The notes under the pieces: model-generated
Seen by the model: only the letters and a program-made list of their open reading frames with translations
Told to the model about the DNA's origin: nothing
Database searches by the model: none
In this document: positions 14,101 to 26,943 of the stretch, piece by piece
Position numbering within the stretch: position 1 is the first letter of the stretch
How the letters are laid out: each line of letters opens with the position of its first letter
Translations under genes and position numbers: made by a program
NCBI RefSeq assembly: GCF_901933205.1
Contig: NC_044577.1
Location: 6,335,321 to 6,399,320 of the forward strand
Length of the DNA: 64,000 nucleotides
Direction: 5' to 3'
Origin: Camarhynchus parvulus
Lineage: Eukaryota > Chordata > Aves > Passeriformes > Thraupidae

Positions 14101-17100
14101 TATTGCATATCACCCCCTCAAAGAGTTCATGCACAAGTCACAGTGGAGGCTGTCATTTTTAGGCACTTAGAAAATTGGAAGTGATTATTGATTAGGCAAA
14201 AGCCATGTCTTCCAGGGCTCTAAATAGGACTACAGAGAAGAAAAATTAATCTTTCCACAGTGGCATTCTCTGCAAGCAGCACAAGCATTTAATAGCAGTG
14301 CTTGTAAAAACAGAGCATTTCAGGACTGCTTGGGAAAGGTTTTTCAGGAGATTGGTAATTGGATGCAAAGCATTTGATCATGAGTGATTCAAACAATCCA
14401 GCACAGTACTGACCTTTGGTGGTTACTGTTCAAAAGCCTAAGAAAATACAGCAATGATCTCATTCCAGTCTTGAGTGAGAGGGTATCAATTGCACAAAAG
14501 CACAGACACAGCTGGAGTTAATTGTCACTCCTGCTGTCAGTCACCAAGGAGATCATGGATTCTACCAGCCTTCAGTCCACTCAGACATTGTCTAGGCTCG
14601 TTAAAAAAGCACATTTCTCTACTTTAAAACTACAACCTATGAACCCTTCCTCAGACACAAAGACAGCAAGGCAGAGATACTGCAGTATTTCTTCTGAAGT
14701 TAAGCAGAGTCTGCTCACATGAACACCCTAATTTGACTCCCAGTTCTATAAGCTCTATTATGGAATCGCTTTCTGTTTCACTTGTTTAAGAGGACCAGGC
14801 AAGCTGAAGGGAATTATTTGTCAAACATGCCACTCACTTGTGCTTCCAGTCACAGAGGAAGTCTGAAAAATCAGGAAGAACTCCAGTACATAACCCTTTA
14901 GTACACCAAAATTATCAGTACAACACTAATCCATCATTTTGGAATACAGGGATTTGCTACCCCATGCCTAGTCCTATTCAAAACAGAAGAGCAACATCAT
15001 GGCCCTCTGTTGCAGGGGATAGAGGTGCTCAGGAACACTTTTGTCCTTTGCTTTTCAGTTCTCTGATATTTAACATATCGTGATGTCTTCCGGGACCTAG
15101 GATGGAGATGCAGAGTTCTCCAAAAAGAGAGAAAACCAGGGTCTGGAAATGCAAAGATACCAATCTTCAGTAATTAGAAGGGAGAATAGGCTGCCCAAAA
15201 GATTTAATACCCATGTAGAACTTCACACTTCTTACAATATGTTGGTTCAAGGTAGATATTCAAGAAATCTTGTTTTAAAACTGCTCCTTGAGCACTAGGC
15301 CCATCACCAAAAACAGAACCCTCATTCACCAGGTAAAATGCACTCTGAATAAATGCACCCTTTGCTATCACACCTAAAGAGAAATCCCACACAAACTTGC
15401 TGTGGCTTTTTACACATATTTAAAACATTAAACTCATGCCAAATACAATTTGTATGGATTTCTTAAGTCTAACATTATCGTTGATATAGTGTGGACAAAC
15501 TTATAATCAATTAAGACTTCTCACAGAAATTGACTCCTAAATGCAAGGTTTATTGAGGTCACAAGCAACAAAAAACTAAAGTTTTACAAAGCTTCTGGAT
15601 TTTAAGGCTACCCAATCACAGACAACAGAACCAATTCTGTCTTACCATAAAGAATTAAGCACAGTTTATCTACCAGTCAGAATTAGAATTAATTTAGTGA
15701 TTATAAATTATGAATCAATATTTCTCTAATTAGTCAGGGGTCTTTTGTTCTTGACTGTGGCTTAATCAAGAGAAGCTGAACACTTCCTAATGCTCTGCTT
15801 CTTCAGCCCTAACTTCATAACCACCTGTACTCATTTATCCTTAAACCAGATACACAGCCTAAGAAAAGTCTGGCTGACTACTAGTTTAGATTAAGTCATT
15901 AGTACCACCTGTATAAATAGCTTGTGTAGATGCTTTTAAAGATCAGAAGAAAATATCACTCAGCTTCAAAGATACAGCACACAAAGATTTGCATTTCTGG
16001 ATTCTGTCTACAAGCTAATTATTTGTTTGGTGCTCCAAGCAATTAGTTCTTGTTACTGGAAATGCTATGCTACACAAGGGAATTCTTCATCCTAACAATG
16101 TCACTCTTTTGATGGGAGACTTCTATTTATAGGGTTTAGTTTGCATTTTTTTTTTTTAAGTACATGGAGTGTGCTTGTTTGGACAGGTTTTGTTACTTTT
16201 GGGTACTTCAGAGCAATTTTAAAACATTCCCATCCAAAGAGGTACCATACAACAAAATGGGATTTGCAAGGTTAAAGATCATCTGTTCTATTTATTTCTG
16301 AAACTATTCCAGTAGTGCTTTCAGCTGAAAGAGCTATTCCAACTTGAATATTTCCTTAGTACTGATAGTGTTCTCATGGCTGTTAAAACAAAATTTTTCA
16401 GGCATCCAAACACAATTCTGTTAAAATATGAGTTAAAACCCTCTACAGGGAATCAAATGAAAAATTTTCACTCAGCCTAGGAGACTTCTCAAGCATATCA
16501 TGCATAAAACACTCTTTAAAGTCCATTTCTATATTCATATGTAATTCACACCTGCATCAACTCACTTGATCTTTCTTTCAAGTATAGACAGCATAAAAAA
16601 CTGTGGAATTGTGTACATTTACACAAAAATTCTGAACAAGATACTAATTCCATTTACTGTCAGGAACCCAAGACATCCATATCACCTGTATAATACATAT
16701 GCATATGACAATTTATATTTAGGCATGTACACATAGAAGCAGCCTGGAAAAAAACGAGGAGGAGGGAAGGGCAGAATAAAGAGGTACATAATCTTTGTAT
16801 TATTTCTGAGAAAGTGATGGGAAATGCTTGGCCCATGTAGCTTCTTTGCAAAAATGGATTCAAAATTTTCTGTAGTTGCTCTCTAAAGCACATGTTTGTA
16901 AAGCACAGAGCACCTCCATGGGACACTCACTACCTGCTCCAGCTTAGTTTTTGTCTCATTGACTGAAGTTGTAGAGCAATGCAATTGAAAAAATCATTAA
17001 CACCATAACAGCCACATGACTGATGGAACTACAGCCAGCTCCTGTCGTTTTGTGGAACTGTAAATTGTGAACTACTTGCTACATTTCAGTTTTATTTTCT

Positions 17101-19563
17101 CTGCACTTCACAGTACATAACACAGCTGACTTGCTCTCAGTTATCAGTGTCATCTTTGCCCTTCTTCCAAAACATAATGGGATCACGACTCCTGCCCCAC
17201 CTGAACCTGCCTAAAACAATGCCACTCCTCAGCAACTTGCTTTAAATTGCTTGCAGATTTATCTCTATTTATCCTGCCTCTAGTCTGAATAAAAGAAAAT
17301 GCATAGTATTACATCTTTCTAATGATACAAGCATTAAAATCATATAAACCTCAGGAGAAGCAATTGACTATTGCAGCGTCTTCCACCTTGTCCATCTCCC
17401 CACGTTCTTCTTAGCAAAAACTCCATTATAAGCTGCACCAAACACCCTCCAGTTAAACAACAGCTAGCCCAAGCTAGAAATTAGAAATAAAATATAAGTT
17501 TAGGTCCACGTGGCCCAGAACCTGGTCTTCTTGCCAGGGACTTACAGTACTCCATAACTGTTGCCTATTCACAACACCCACCCATCATCATCATCATCCA
17601 TCTGACCTTTTTCAGCTGTTTTTTGGTGCACAGTCTCCTGTTTAACAACTGGTCACCAGGAATATTTAAAGGAATTCAGGCACACTTCCATCAGCAATGA
17701 CTTGGAAATAAGAAACCTGGATGATCAATCACAGGCTGCAAAGATAGCATGGATGATCTGGGTCAGCACTGTGTCCTGAAGGCTGTTGCAGGCACAGAGC
17801 AGTTCAGCTGCAAGATAATCTCCCTTTCTACATTATCTGCAAATATGTCTTTATCTCAACAGGAGACAACCCACAAAAATCCACACCTCATCTCATTGCT
17901 TATTTTCAGTGTTTGTCTAACAGTTCTTTTGGTGACTCTTCCCCAGCATAACACTTCCATAAATACAGGAATGATATTTCAAACCACACTGACTTCTCTT
18001 CAAACCACATTTCCCTATATTCAGTAGGGCAAAAGAAGTTCTGATGAATTTGAAACAAGATCACTGCCTGCAGGAACTGTACTAGGGTACTACTGGTGGC
18101 TAAGAGAATCTAAAATCCCTCAGAATAATGTCACTGCCCAAACTCATCTCATACTTGGATTCCACTCAAGTCTCCCCTGACACATTACCTGACATGTTCC
18201 AAGCACTACAGGATCAGATGCTACTTAGATGTGAACACTCCAGTGTGCCCTAATTGCTCAGATTGTGACTGAATCTCAATCACAATTGAATCTGAGTGTT
18301 TTCAAGCCTCAATTTCCTCAGTCATATTTCCATAGAGAAATTTAATTTATGCTGGAATCCACTATATTTCTTCCAAAGGCAGACAGAATACCACTTCCAA
18401 CCAACTTGGAGCTGCAGTAAAGAAAAACACTGGAAATACTTTAAGCAACTGCAACTTGCATTCAGGACTTTTGTACAAACATTCCTGGATCAGTCAAGGA
18501 AGTATATTAATTCAAGACCTCTGGAAACAGGTACCAGTTAAAATGTCTGCCATCTCTCCTTGCAGTCACCAGGTTTATGTTTGGTGACTGCTTGCTTGAC
18601 TCCAGCACCAGGAAGAGCTGGCATTTTTAATTTACAAGCTGCAGGTAAACTTTGAAGCTTTTACTTGCCATTGGCAGTATTGGCTGTTCAATTTGCTCTC
18701 TTCATATCTGCTCCTTTCTTCAACATCTTTCCCCACACAGGAAAAAAACTAAGTACTCTTCAGAGAGGAGAGACTAAATCACAAACACTTCAGGACAGAA
18801 AGTTTGAACAACTTAAGCTCTTCTTTGCAATTTCTGTGGATACTATCTCATGCAACTGAGTATATTCATCACCCCACCTTTTCCACAGGCCACAGGAAAA
18901 CACTCCATTCATCTCTCCACCCCTGGAAAGCACCAGGGAGGGTTCTGGTATCTCTGCCATCATCTTTAGGAGCAACAAACTCTGAAACATTATTTTTAAG
19001 GAAACTGACAATTATATACACAGCATAAGCTGTTTGCCTCTACAAGTTATAGCCAAGATTTCCATTCTTTAATGATAAATTCAAAGTGTGCAATACATTT
19101 ATATAAGAAGGACCTATAACCCAGGAGTGCCAGCTGCAGTCCCACAAAGCCACCAAAAGTTTATTTTGTCTCACAAAAGAAAGTAAGCACATTTCAGAGG
19201 CATCACCATTTCCTTCTCTCCTGGATACAGATCCCTTCAGGCAGATTTGGCACACACAGATGCATTAAGAGGACAAGATGGAGCAATTCTGTCAGTGCAG
19301 CAGGTTACAAAAGCCACCACCAAGAGGCTTTATCCCAAAGGCAATTCTCCTCTGATTCACAAGAGTTCTGTCTGCCACAAAGCCAAGCACAGGTTCCCAA
19401 ATGGTGCTGGGAAAGCAATCACCACTTTCTCTCAACATTACAGCAACTCCCAGCCCTAATCCCTTTGATATCAGTTCTGTAACATGTACTGCCCTGATTA
19501 AATAAATAAAAGCCTTTCAACCACCAGCAATTTCAAGACTTACACGACTCTCCTACTCTTAGC
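5185..19563. other. Single-copy non-coding DNA
   Basis: No supportable gene. A 13-bp direct tandem pair is at 6118-6130/6131-6143, a T8/A11 run pair at 10424-10445, and a slightly more GC-rich patch at about 11.36-11.75 kb holds overlapping open frames on both strands (up to 126 codons, plus strand) with no convincing splice sites around them. An imperfect hairpin with CTCAGATT/AATCTGAG arms lies at about 18258-18296. No CR1 or LTR body is recognisable by eye. Confidence 0.55.
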
Positions 19564-19643
19564 AAAAAAAAAAAAAAAAGCCCCAAAAAACCCAAACAAA
19601 CAAACAAAAAAAAAACAAACAAACAAACAAAACAAAACACAAA
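19564..19643. repeat. Poly(A) / (CAAA)n simple repeat
   Basis: A run of 16 A is followed by A-rich sequence dominated by CAAA tetramers, then CAAAA pentamers. It could be the relic of a poly(A) tail, but I see no retroposed body upstream and no target-site duplication, so simple slippage is the plainer reading. Confidence 0.9.
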
Positions 19644-22600
19644 CTCAGCACTTAAAACCAAGTTACATCTCTTTCTTAATGACAGTCCCACTATTCCCTA
19701 AATTTTGGGGAAATTCTTCAAAGCAGCAACAGGTTTTTGGCCAGCTGATCAGTAGTTTGCTCTAGTACAAGACAGGGCTAATATTGAACCAGGTACCTTT
19801 AAAAATCACCAAAACCAGCAGACTGCAGTTGGCTTCTCCTACAGATACATCTCTGAACAATCTTGGCTCCCAATCCCTGGCTCCCATCTCATGTGCCCTG
19901 GGATCCACACATGAACAACAAATGGACTAAGCAGCATTGCTCAAATCCTGCTGCTCTTGCTTAACTACAATCAGATTTCCCAAGAGAGCTTTACTTTGTG
20001 TCAGTTCTGCTCTCCTTCAATCCTGCAGCTCCTCTGCAAGTTTCTGCTCAAGACTCAGCACAGACTGCTCAAAAAAATCAGAAAAGAGGAACTCAGAAGT
20101 ATTTCAACAATTAAGCTTTCCTCTGGAGTAGATCCCACCATATAAATCATACAATACAGCACATTTCCCTGATTTTGATTTTAAACCTAAAAATTAAAAC
20201 CACACTAATGAAAGAACCTTATTAGCTTCATAAAGCATTTACCAGGTCAATGAACAAAATTGTTGAGGTTTATCTCAAAGGAAAAAAAGCCAAACAAGTC
20301 TAGGTGGAAGATAATAGGCACAGCACCCTGTGTCACATTTTATGTATTGAAGAATAAGTAATGGGGATGTTTGGACAAGTAGTCATCAAAAAAAAAAAAC
20401 GACCACAGTGGCCTGTGAGGATAAAGAGCCACATTTTTTAAATGCCAACTGGTCAGTAACTCATTGTGACTTCTAAAAACTGGACTCAAGGACATCAGCA
20501 AAAGCAAGATTTGAGAACTGCAGCTATACTATCAAATTTCTAAGATATGAAATATATTTTGATGGCCATACCCAGCAAGACACATTCCTTAGTGCATACA
20601 TTTGTGACACTCAGGTTTGTTACACTGGGTGATTTAAAGTGACCCTGCAGAAAAACTGTTTTGTAAAGACAGTAAACAAGAAAAACTTACAGGCCACAAA
20701 CAGTAGAAGGGTGAAAACTGAACAAGCACTTGCTAATAATAACTATTCAGTTTACGCACTTTTGTATGTAGCCAAGGCAAGAGAAGCTGAATGAAAAATT
20801 TGAAAGGACAATTGAGCAAGACTTCAAAAAAATATCACTTAAGAGACCAATTTTATATGCACGTGGATTTAGTGCACATGCACTAAAAATTTAGAACTGA
20901 AATAATTGAATATTGAAACAAGAGGATAAGAGTCCATACCATTGACACAATATCATTTTTTCCTCTTAATATAATGAGAAAATCTCTTCTATTAAAGCAA
21001 TTGTTTTCCTTAATACTGCTAAATTGCACTAAATATTAACTTTCCTAAAACTGCACAATGACAAACCCTAATAAAAAACTTGAGACAAGAAAAAACAGTG
21101 ATTGACACATACATATACACACATATATACATATATATATATAAACACAGTTGAATAGATCTTTATAGAGACGAGCACGTTTAAGAATTGAGTTCATATT
21201 GACTACCCATACAGTTTTATTTGAAATCCCAGCTTAAGTCTTTCATACAAGTTCTATTTCTCAGTATTTTTCAATGGGGAACTAAGATTTCAATAAAGCC
21301 ATTCATTTTTCTGTTTTAGGAAGTCTTTTGCCTGCTGTACATTTTCTCCACAGCTGTAGGCATGCATACACATGCCTAGCGTGTGCATATTTATATTTAC
21401 ACTAGGAGTACTTAAATATCCATCTACAGTTATGTATTTATGTATACAACTAAAACCCCATGTCAGATCTAAATTGATGTATTTTAATGGGGGTTGAACC
21501 ATCTTCAGTCCATGCTGGGGTTTAATACAATTTAAGACAAACAGGCTGTGAAGTGGCTGACCTTTTTCTCCAGGAGCAAGAATAAAATGTCCCAGACATC
21601 CCAAATTGTTGAATGCATTATTTTATCTCTTGTAATAACAAATATCCATGTGCATGAGCAAAGATAACCCAGCTCAGGGCTCGTTCACAGGGTTCAAACC
21701 AACCCACCTCACATGGACACCTGACAGACTGGCAGCAAATGCTGTCATCTTACCAACCACTATTGAGAGCGGGCTACTGTCTGTACGAGGCTGCCAGAAA
21801 GGCTTAGGCAGTGCTGTTACATGCACATTTCACACTTTGTTTGCTACTGGAAGCAAGAAAAACTATCAGTGCTGGCTCACCAATATAAATAGGAAAAGAC
21901 CAAGTAGTTTCCGTAAAGCAGCATCCTCACATGACAGCAGGCACCCCCTGAAATCTTAGATACAATCAAGTTCTATGAAATACACTGCTGATATACCTTG
22001 CAGATCAGATAAGACACAATTTTACACCAATCTCAATTTTCCATCTTAATGTATTCTCTTTGTTGTGGCAGGCAATTATGCAGAGCAAGACAGCCCTCTA
22101 AATTCCTGTCTTGTGAAACAAAGATCACTTTAATTAACATAACCAGTACAACAAAACATTTTCTAAACTTCCACTCAAAGGAAAAGATTCCTTTCACAAA
22201 GACAGCAGCTTGAGGGCACTGAGAGGATTTTTTGGACTTGGGGGACCGGGACAGAGCAACATTGCTTGTTAGTTTTCAATTTTGTGCAGCTCCTCGTCTG
22301 GTTCACCAGCTATTGAGAACTGACAGAAGTGTCACCTATCTTATCTGAACAGTTTTTATCTTGCCTTCTCTTGAGACAGGCAGCAGGACTTGTTACTGCT
22401 AAAGGAAAAAGTACTGCCTGGTATCTCCGAAAACACATTCTCAGAAAGAAAAGAGCAGTTTAATACATCAAACAACAACACATTCTCCCTTCAATAATGT
22501 TTATGCATTTTCACCTTTTCAAAGTTTCTGAGTAAAGCTTAGAAATTAAATCCATTAATGCTGCATTCAAATATTTCTCTCTTGTAACCCAAGCCAGAAA

Positions 22601-23956
22601 ATAATAAATACAAATCAGGAAAATAAATAATTTTTTTTAACGCTACAAAAATTCTCAGTTTTCCATACGAGAAGCCACATTCTCAACAAACAGATGACAG
22701 AAGAGTCAACATTATTGAAGAGGGTTAAAGTGAGCTGTCAAATTACCTTCTCTCCTCTGAGGATATGCACTACACCCCTAGCAGGTATCCAGTTCTCACA
22801 TTCAGAGAATGAGAGCCAGGACTAAAATACCTGCTAGGCCTAACAAGGTCCACATCCCATTTTTGTGACAACACCTTGCTCATGCCCATCACATGAGGGG
22901 ACAGAACACATTCTCCTTGGTTTTAGTCCCTTGGATTCCTTGGACTAAGCAAGAAATTGGCAGCCTCCCAGGCTCCCCATGGGCTATTCCATGGGGTGGA
23001 ATGACCAGATAACCTTCCATGAGCCAGGCTATGAACAAAAGCACATGGATATCCTAAAGAGAGACACTGCCACCACCAAACCCTCCTTCCCCATGGATAA
23101 AGGGGATGGAGAGCAGTGCAGCAGGCGCAGGAAGCTCTGCTAGGTTTCCACCATTGCCATTTTCTCTCCCCCAAACACCAGCTTACTTGCAGGAAGAAAT
23201 AATAGATTCTATTAGGTGAGCCTGTTTATTGTAAGTAGGAGGGAGATGGGAAAAAATAGCTTGAAACTCTACCAGATTCAAGCTTTTATTAACTATCAGG
23301 CATACACTGACAGAAGGAGAGATGAGGTGGCAAGAGGACTTTCAATAGCCCAAGAGCTCTTTCCTTATCTGACCAGCTCAACATATTGCATTAAAATAAG
23401 TGATAAAATACAGAGAAATCACATATATCTAGTAACTTTATGAGGAGTATCCAGTTGCAGATTTCTTTTTGCACCTGACTAAATTTAATGCATCCTGGCC
23501 ATGCACAAAAAAAGCCTTGTGAAATGAGAGCTGCTAACATTTTCTAACAAATGGGATGACATTACAGAACAGGATCCTTTTTGTTACTCGTGAAAAGAAC
23601 ATGCTCCTGGTGCAATTGATTTCACACATAAAAGGCAACAGTTTCAAAGACCAACACTGCTATTTTTGGCCAGTTAGTAGAAAGCCATTTCTAAAGCTGA
23701 TAGCAGCTCTGACAATTAATTACAAGCTAAAGATCAAGCATGTCAAATCCTTGTGAAATCCCCAGACATGAATCTGAATGACTCCTGAGGGCCTCCACAG
23801 AGTTCAGAGCAAGAATTCCCTTTTTTTGCAGATCATCTTTCAGTGCCTCTGAGCTGCACAGATTATCAGCATGAATATTTTATGGAATAAGATCAAGGTA
23901 AATAGAGCCAGGAGGTGCACAATTTCCTGAGTTTATGTACAACAGACTTGCCATGG
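19644..23956. other. Single-copy non-coding DNA
   Basis: No recognisable gene or dispersed element. It contains a 12-A run near 20389 and the TA/CATA microsatellite listed separately. The open frames (up to about 104 codons) lack family signatures and overlap on opposite strands. Confidence 0.55.
21105..21147. repeat. (CATA)n/(TA)n microsatellite
   Basis: Alternating purine-pyrimidine tract grading from ACACATACATATACAC into an uninterrupted TA run and back to ACAC. It is likely polymorphic in length. Confidence 0.85.
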
Positions 23957-24086
23957 GTGTATTTGTAGACCTGTACTGCTGCTGCATAAATTAATTAGAA
24001 ATCTTTATGGAATGCCTAGCATGGTTTTGGAAAGTGAATTTTGCAGGTGTGGACTGGAAGAATTGCAGTTTTCCCTGCAATATGTT
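23957..24086 (+). repeat. Left arm of 130-bp perfect inverted repeat
   Basis: This arm is base-for-base the reverse complement of 24141-24270: 130 of 130 positions pair, checked by writing out both strands. The match stops abruptly at both outer edges and at the loop. The arm is not low-complexity; it is ordinary local sequence at roughly 40% GC. Either strand of a transcript through it would fold into a 130-bp perfect stem with a 54-nt loop. Confidence 0.97.
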
Positions 24087-24140
24087 TTAGTGTTTGTGAG
24101 TCTTTCCCCACTACTCACATGGCTGTAAATGTATAAACTG
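24087..24140. other. 54-bp spacer (loop) of the inverted repeat
   Basis: Non-palindromic sequence between the two arms, starting TTAGTGTTTGTGAG and ending TGTATAAACTG. No similarity to a known loop or gene was seen. Confidence 0.9.
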
Positions 24141-24270
24141 AACATATTGCAGGGAAAACTGCAATTCTTCCAGTCCACACCTGCAAAATTCACTTTCCAA
24201 AACCATGCTAGGCATTCCATAAAGATTTCTAATTAATTTATGCAGCAGCAGTACAGGTCTACAAATACAC
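24141..24270 (-). repeat. Right arm of 130-bp perfect inverted repeat
   Basis: Exact reverse complement of 23957-24086. Absence of any mismatch over 130 bp implies very recent origin, active homogenisation, or an artefact such as a fold-back read in the assembly. No terminal target duplication flanks the pair, which argues against a simple MITE insertion. Confidence 0.97.
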
Positions 24271-26810
24271 TAAGAATGTAAATATATATATATTTTAACA
24301 ATGCCATAACGTTCTTCATGCTGATCTAGGTCAGGGTGGGAGCTGAAGGACATTTCCTTGTGAGCTCACAGGCCCAAAGAAATAACCCAGTCATGGCAAA
24401 GGGGACAGTCTGCACTCTTGTAAGCAGTTTGAGCTAATCAACCTATCTGAACATCCCTTGCAGAATCTGCATAAGAAATCAGTTGAAACAGTTTGTTGCT
24501 ATGGATTCATTTCCCAAAAAAATTAACTGAAAGAGGCTGGCACTAGTCATTCAAATAATGACTTGGGGTTGTCCACAATCCCATAAAGTGCTGATTCTCC
24601 TGGAAAAGCAAAGTGGATTCTGATTTGCCATTTAGCCTTCCTGGAAAGAGACCATGCCAACAACATGAGGTAATGTTGAATTTGCCATGTCCAACCTTCC
24701 TAAGGCTGGAGAGAAGGTTTGAAATGTATTTGGACTCTGATTTAATTCAGCAATCAGTGCAGTAAAAATATATTAAAAGAGCTCTTAAGTAGACAAACTG
24801 CCACAGCATTTACTTATTTTCTCCTATTTCTCCTCTATGGACTCAGGCACTTAAAAAAAAATACCTTGGCAAACCTTTTACTTCTACGAAGGCATATGGA
24901 CTTTCTGACACTATGATAATTAAAGTCAACACGGGAAATACAAGCCAAAATGTAAAACCTAGATTCTGAAAGGAATATCAACCAAGTCAAGTCAAACTTT
25001 TAAAAATAAAATCCTCAAGAAACGAGTCGCCCACTCCCCAGAAAAATGCAACAGGAGAGGCAACTTATCCACTTTAGTTTGGCATTCTCCTCTGCCTTCT
25101 CTGTTTATTTTACATGCAAGCCCTACTATATTAGTTACTGCTAACACAGTGGCATTTTCCAGCCAGCCAGATAAACAAGAATTCAGCTAACGGGCATTCA
25201 GTTGCAAAGTATGTTTTCTTTTCTCTGCTTTACAAGCAGCCCACCTTCTGAAAGGATTCACACCCACAGACCAGGCCACACTTAAACATTGCATTTTGAG
25301 TTACCTTTGCTACCCTTTAGCACTCGTGGGAGGAGTTACCACACTCACAGCAATTTAATAGCCATGTTTCTACTTGTTAGGAGGAAGGGGAAAAGGCACA
25401 AGAGAACTCCCCTATCTCTGACAGCTTTCAGAAGTGGTATGGAAGTTTTGCACATCAGCAAAGTTTTACAGGAGTTTGTAAACAAAGTTTTTAAAATTCA
25501 TTAAAATTATTACATTATTTTAAGCAATTACTTAATATTTTAAAGATATTTTTAATATTTTAGACCTTATTTTTAAATATTAATTACCAAACATATTTTT
25601 TATATTTTTAACTTATTTAAGCACATTTCTTAAATAACTGTCTACAACCATGGGGTTCAGAGGACTCGCGGTATTTCTAGGTGTAGGGAGACTTGAACTT
25701 GAAGAGAGGCTTTTTCCAATGAGACTGTTTAGTTTTATGTCAACTAAGTTTCAAAAAGAGAGTCCTTTTTAAATTTTACAGTAAGAAGTCCTTTTATGTA
25801 AGCTAAAAAGCTGTGAACCTTAAGAAAAAAACCTTGGTCATAAATGTGAGTCCATTTAAGTAAACAAAACCTATCATTTCAAGTGAAAAAACAAACAGAA
25901 TAAACATAGAATAAACACAAACATATCATAAACAGAAACTATCATTACAAGTGAAAATGAGTTCTGGAGCTTTTTCCACCAGGTGCTGTTTTACTTCCCA
26001 CACTCTCACAAAACACATCCAGAATTCCTCAGCCAAACACCTTCCCAACAGTAACCCACAGAAAAAAGGAGCCATTAAGAAAGCAAACAGAATTGTGTCA
26101 CTTATAACAGAAACACAGACAATATCAAAGGCCTTCTCCCGCTTTGAATATTTATGCACAGTTCAGAAGTCTATCACGTGTTTTTTTGCTAATGGTTGAG
26201 ACCTCAAGCAGGAAAAACCCCCACAAATAATCCCCGACCAACAGCATAAATCAGCATATAAGAGCTCAACATTTACTGAGTATCATGGCCATAAAACTGC
26301 CCAACAAACAGAGGGCAAGACAAACTTCACATTTGTACAGCAATCCAAACTGAAAAGCATTAAAATCTAACACACGGAATCACTACTGCAACAACCAAGA
26401 CAAAAAATCTCTGATATCAATCTTCAGTAGCCAGCTCACACTTTTTTGCTCCGTTTTATGAACCACTTCTTCCTACAGAATCATTTCCAGGCCCTTACTT
26501 CAAGTTTACCGTGTTCGACAGATCAGCTACAATACTTTGTTCCATAAAACAACAAAAGCCAAACCAAATTTTACTCACCCACAGCCTGTGAAAGCTCAGG
26601 TACCATTACTTCATACTCACTTCATCAGGTTCTCCTACCACCAAGGGTGAAGGTGGCAAAATGAAGGAGCTCTGGAACTTTCTGCTCTTACGAAGGCACT
26701 TGGCCCAACTGCAGGTGTTTCCTCTCTCTAATCAAACACCTTGATTGCTTACAGCTGTGCCTCATTTGCTTCACCACCAGGTGTTCCTGAGGACTAACAC
26801 TAACTAGCCA
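24271..26810. other. Single-copy non-coding DNA with very AT-rich core
   Basis: No gene seen. About 25500-25625 is extremely AT-rich, made of repeated TTAAATATTTTA-like words, and resembles a matrix-attachment or easily melted region. The rest is ordinary AT-rich sequence with open frames under about 85 codons. Confidence 0.55.
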
Positions 26811-26943
26811 AATTTTAGCCCCTGTAGGAGCTAAAATTAAATTATATTAAAATATACAATAAATATTTATGTTATTTTTAAGCTTAAATATTTATAATGT
26901 AGACAATAAAACTATACATTTTAGACCTCTAGGGGCTAAAATT
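26811..26943. mobile_element. 133-bp element with palindromic terminal inverted repeats (MITE-like)
   Basis: The left end (26811-26839) and the reverse complement of the right end (about 26915-26943) share the exact start AATTTTAGCCCCT and then align imperfectly for about 28 bp. Each terminus is itself nearly palindromic (AATTTTAGCCCC ... GGAGCTAAAATT). The interior is almost pure A/T and is also partly self-complementary. Length and architecture suit a non-autonomous DNA transposon or foldback element. No clear target-site duplication is visible, so a locally formed inverted duplication remains possible. Confidence 0.45.

Noticed and set aside
18256..18296. Imperfect hairpin with CTCAGATT/AATCTGAG arms
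   Set aside because: Only 8 + 7 paired bases with an asymmetric bulge; likely chance.
19564..19643. Poly(A) tract as evidence of a processed pseudogene
   Set aside because: No recognisable cDNA-like body upstream and no flanking target duplication.
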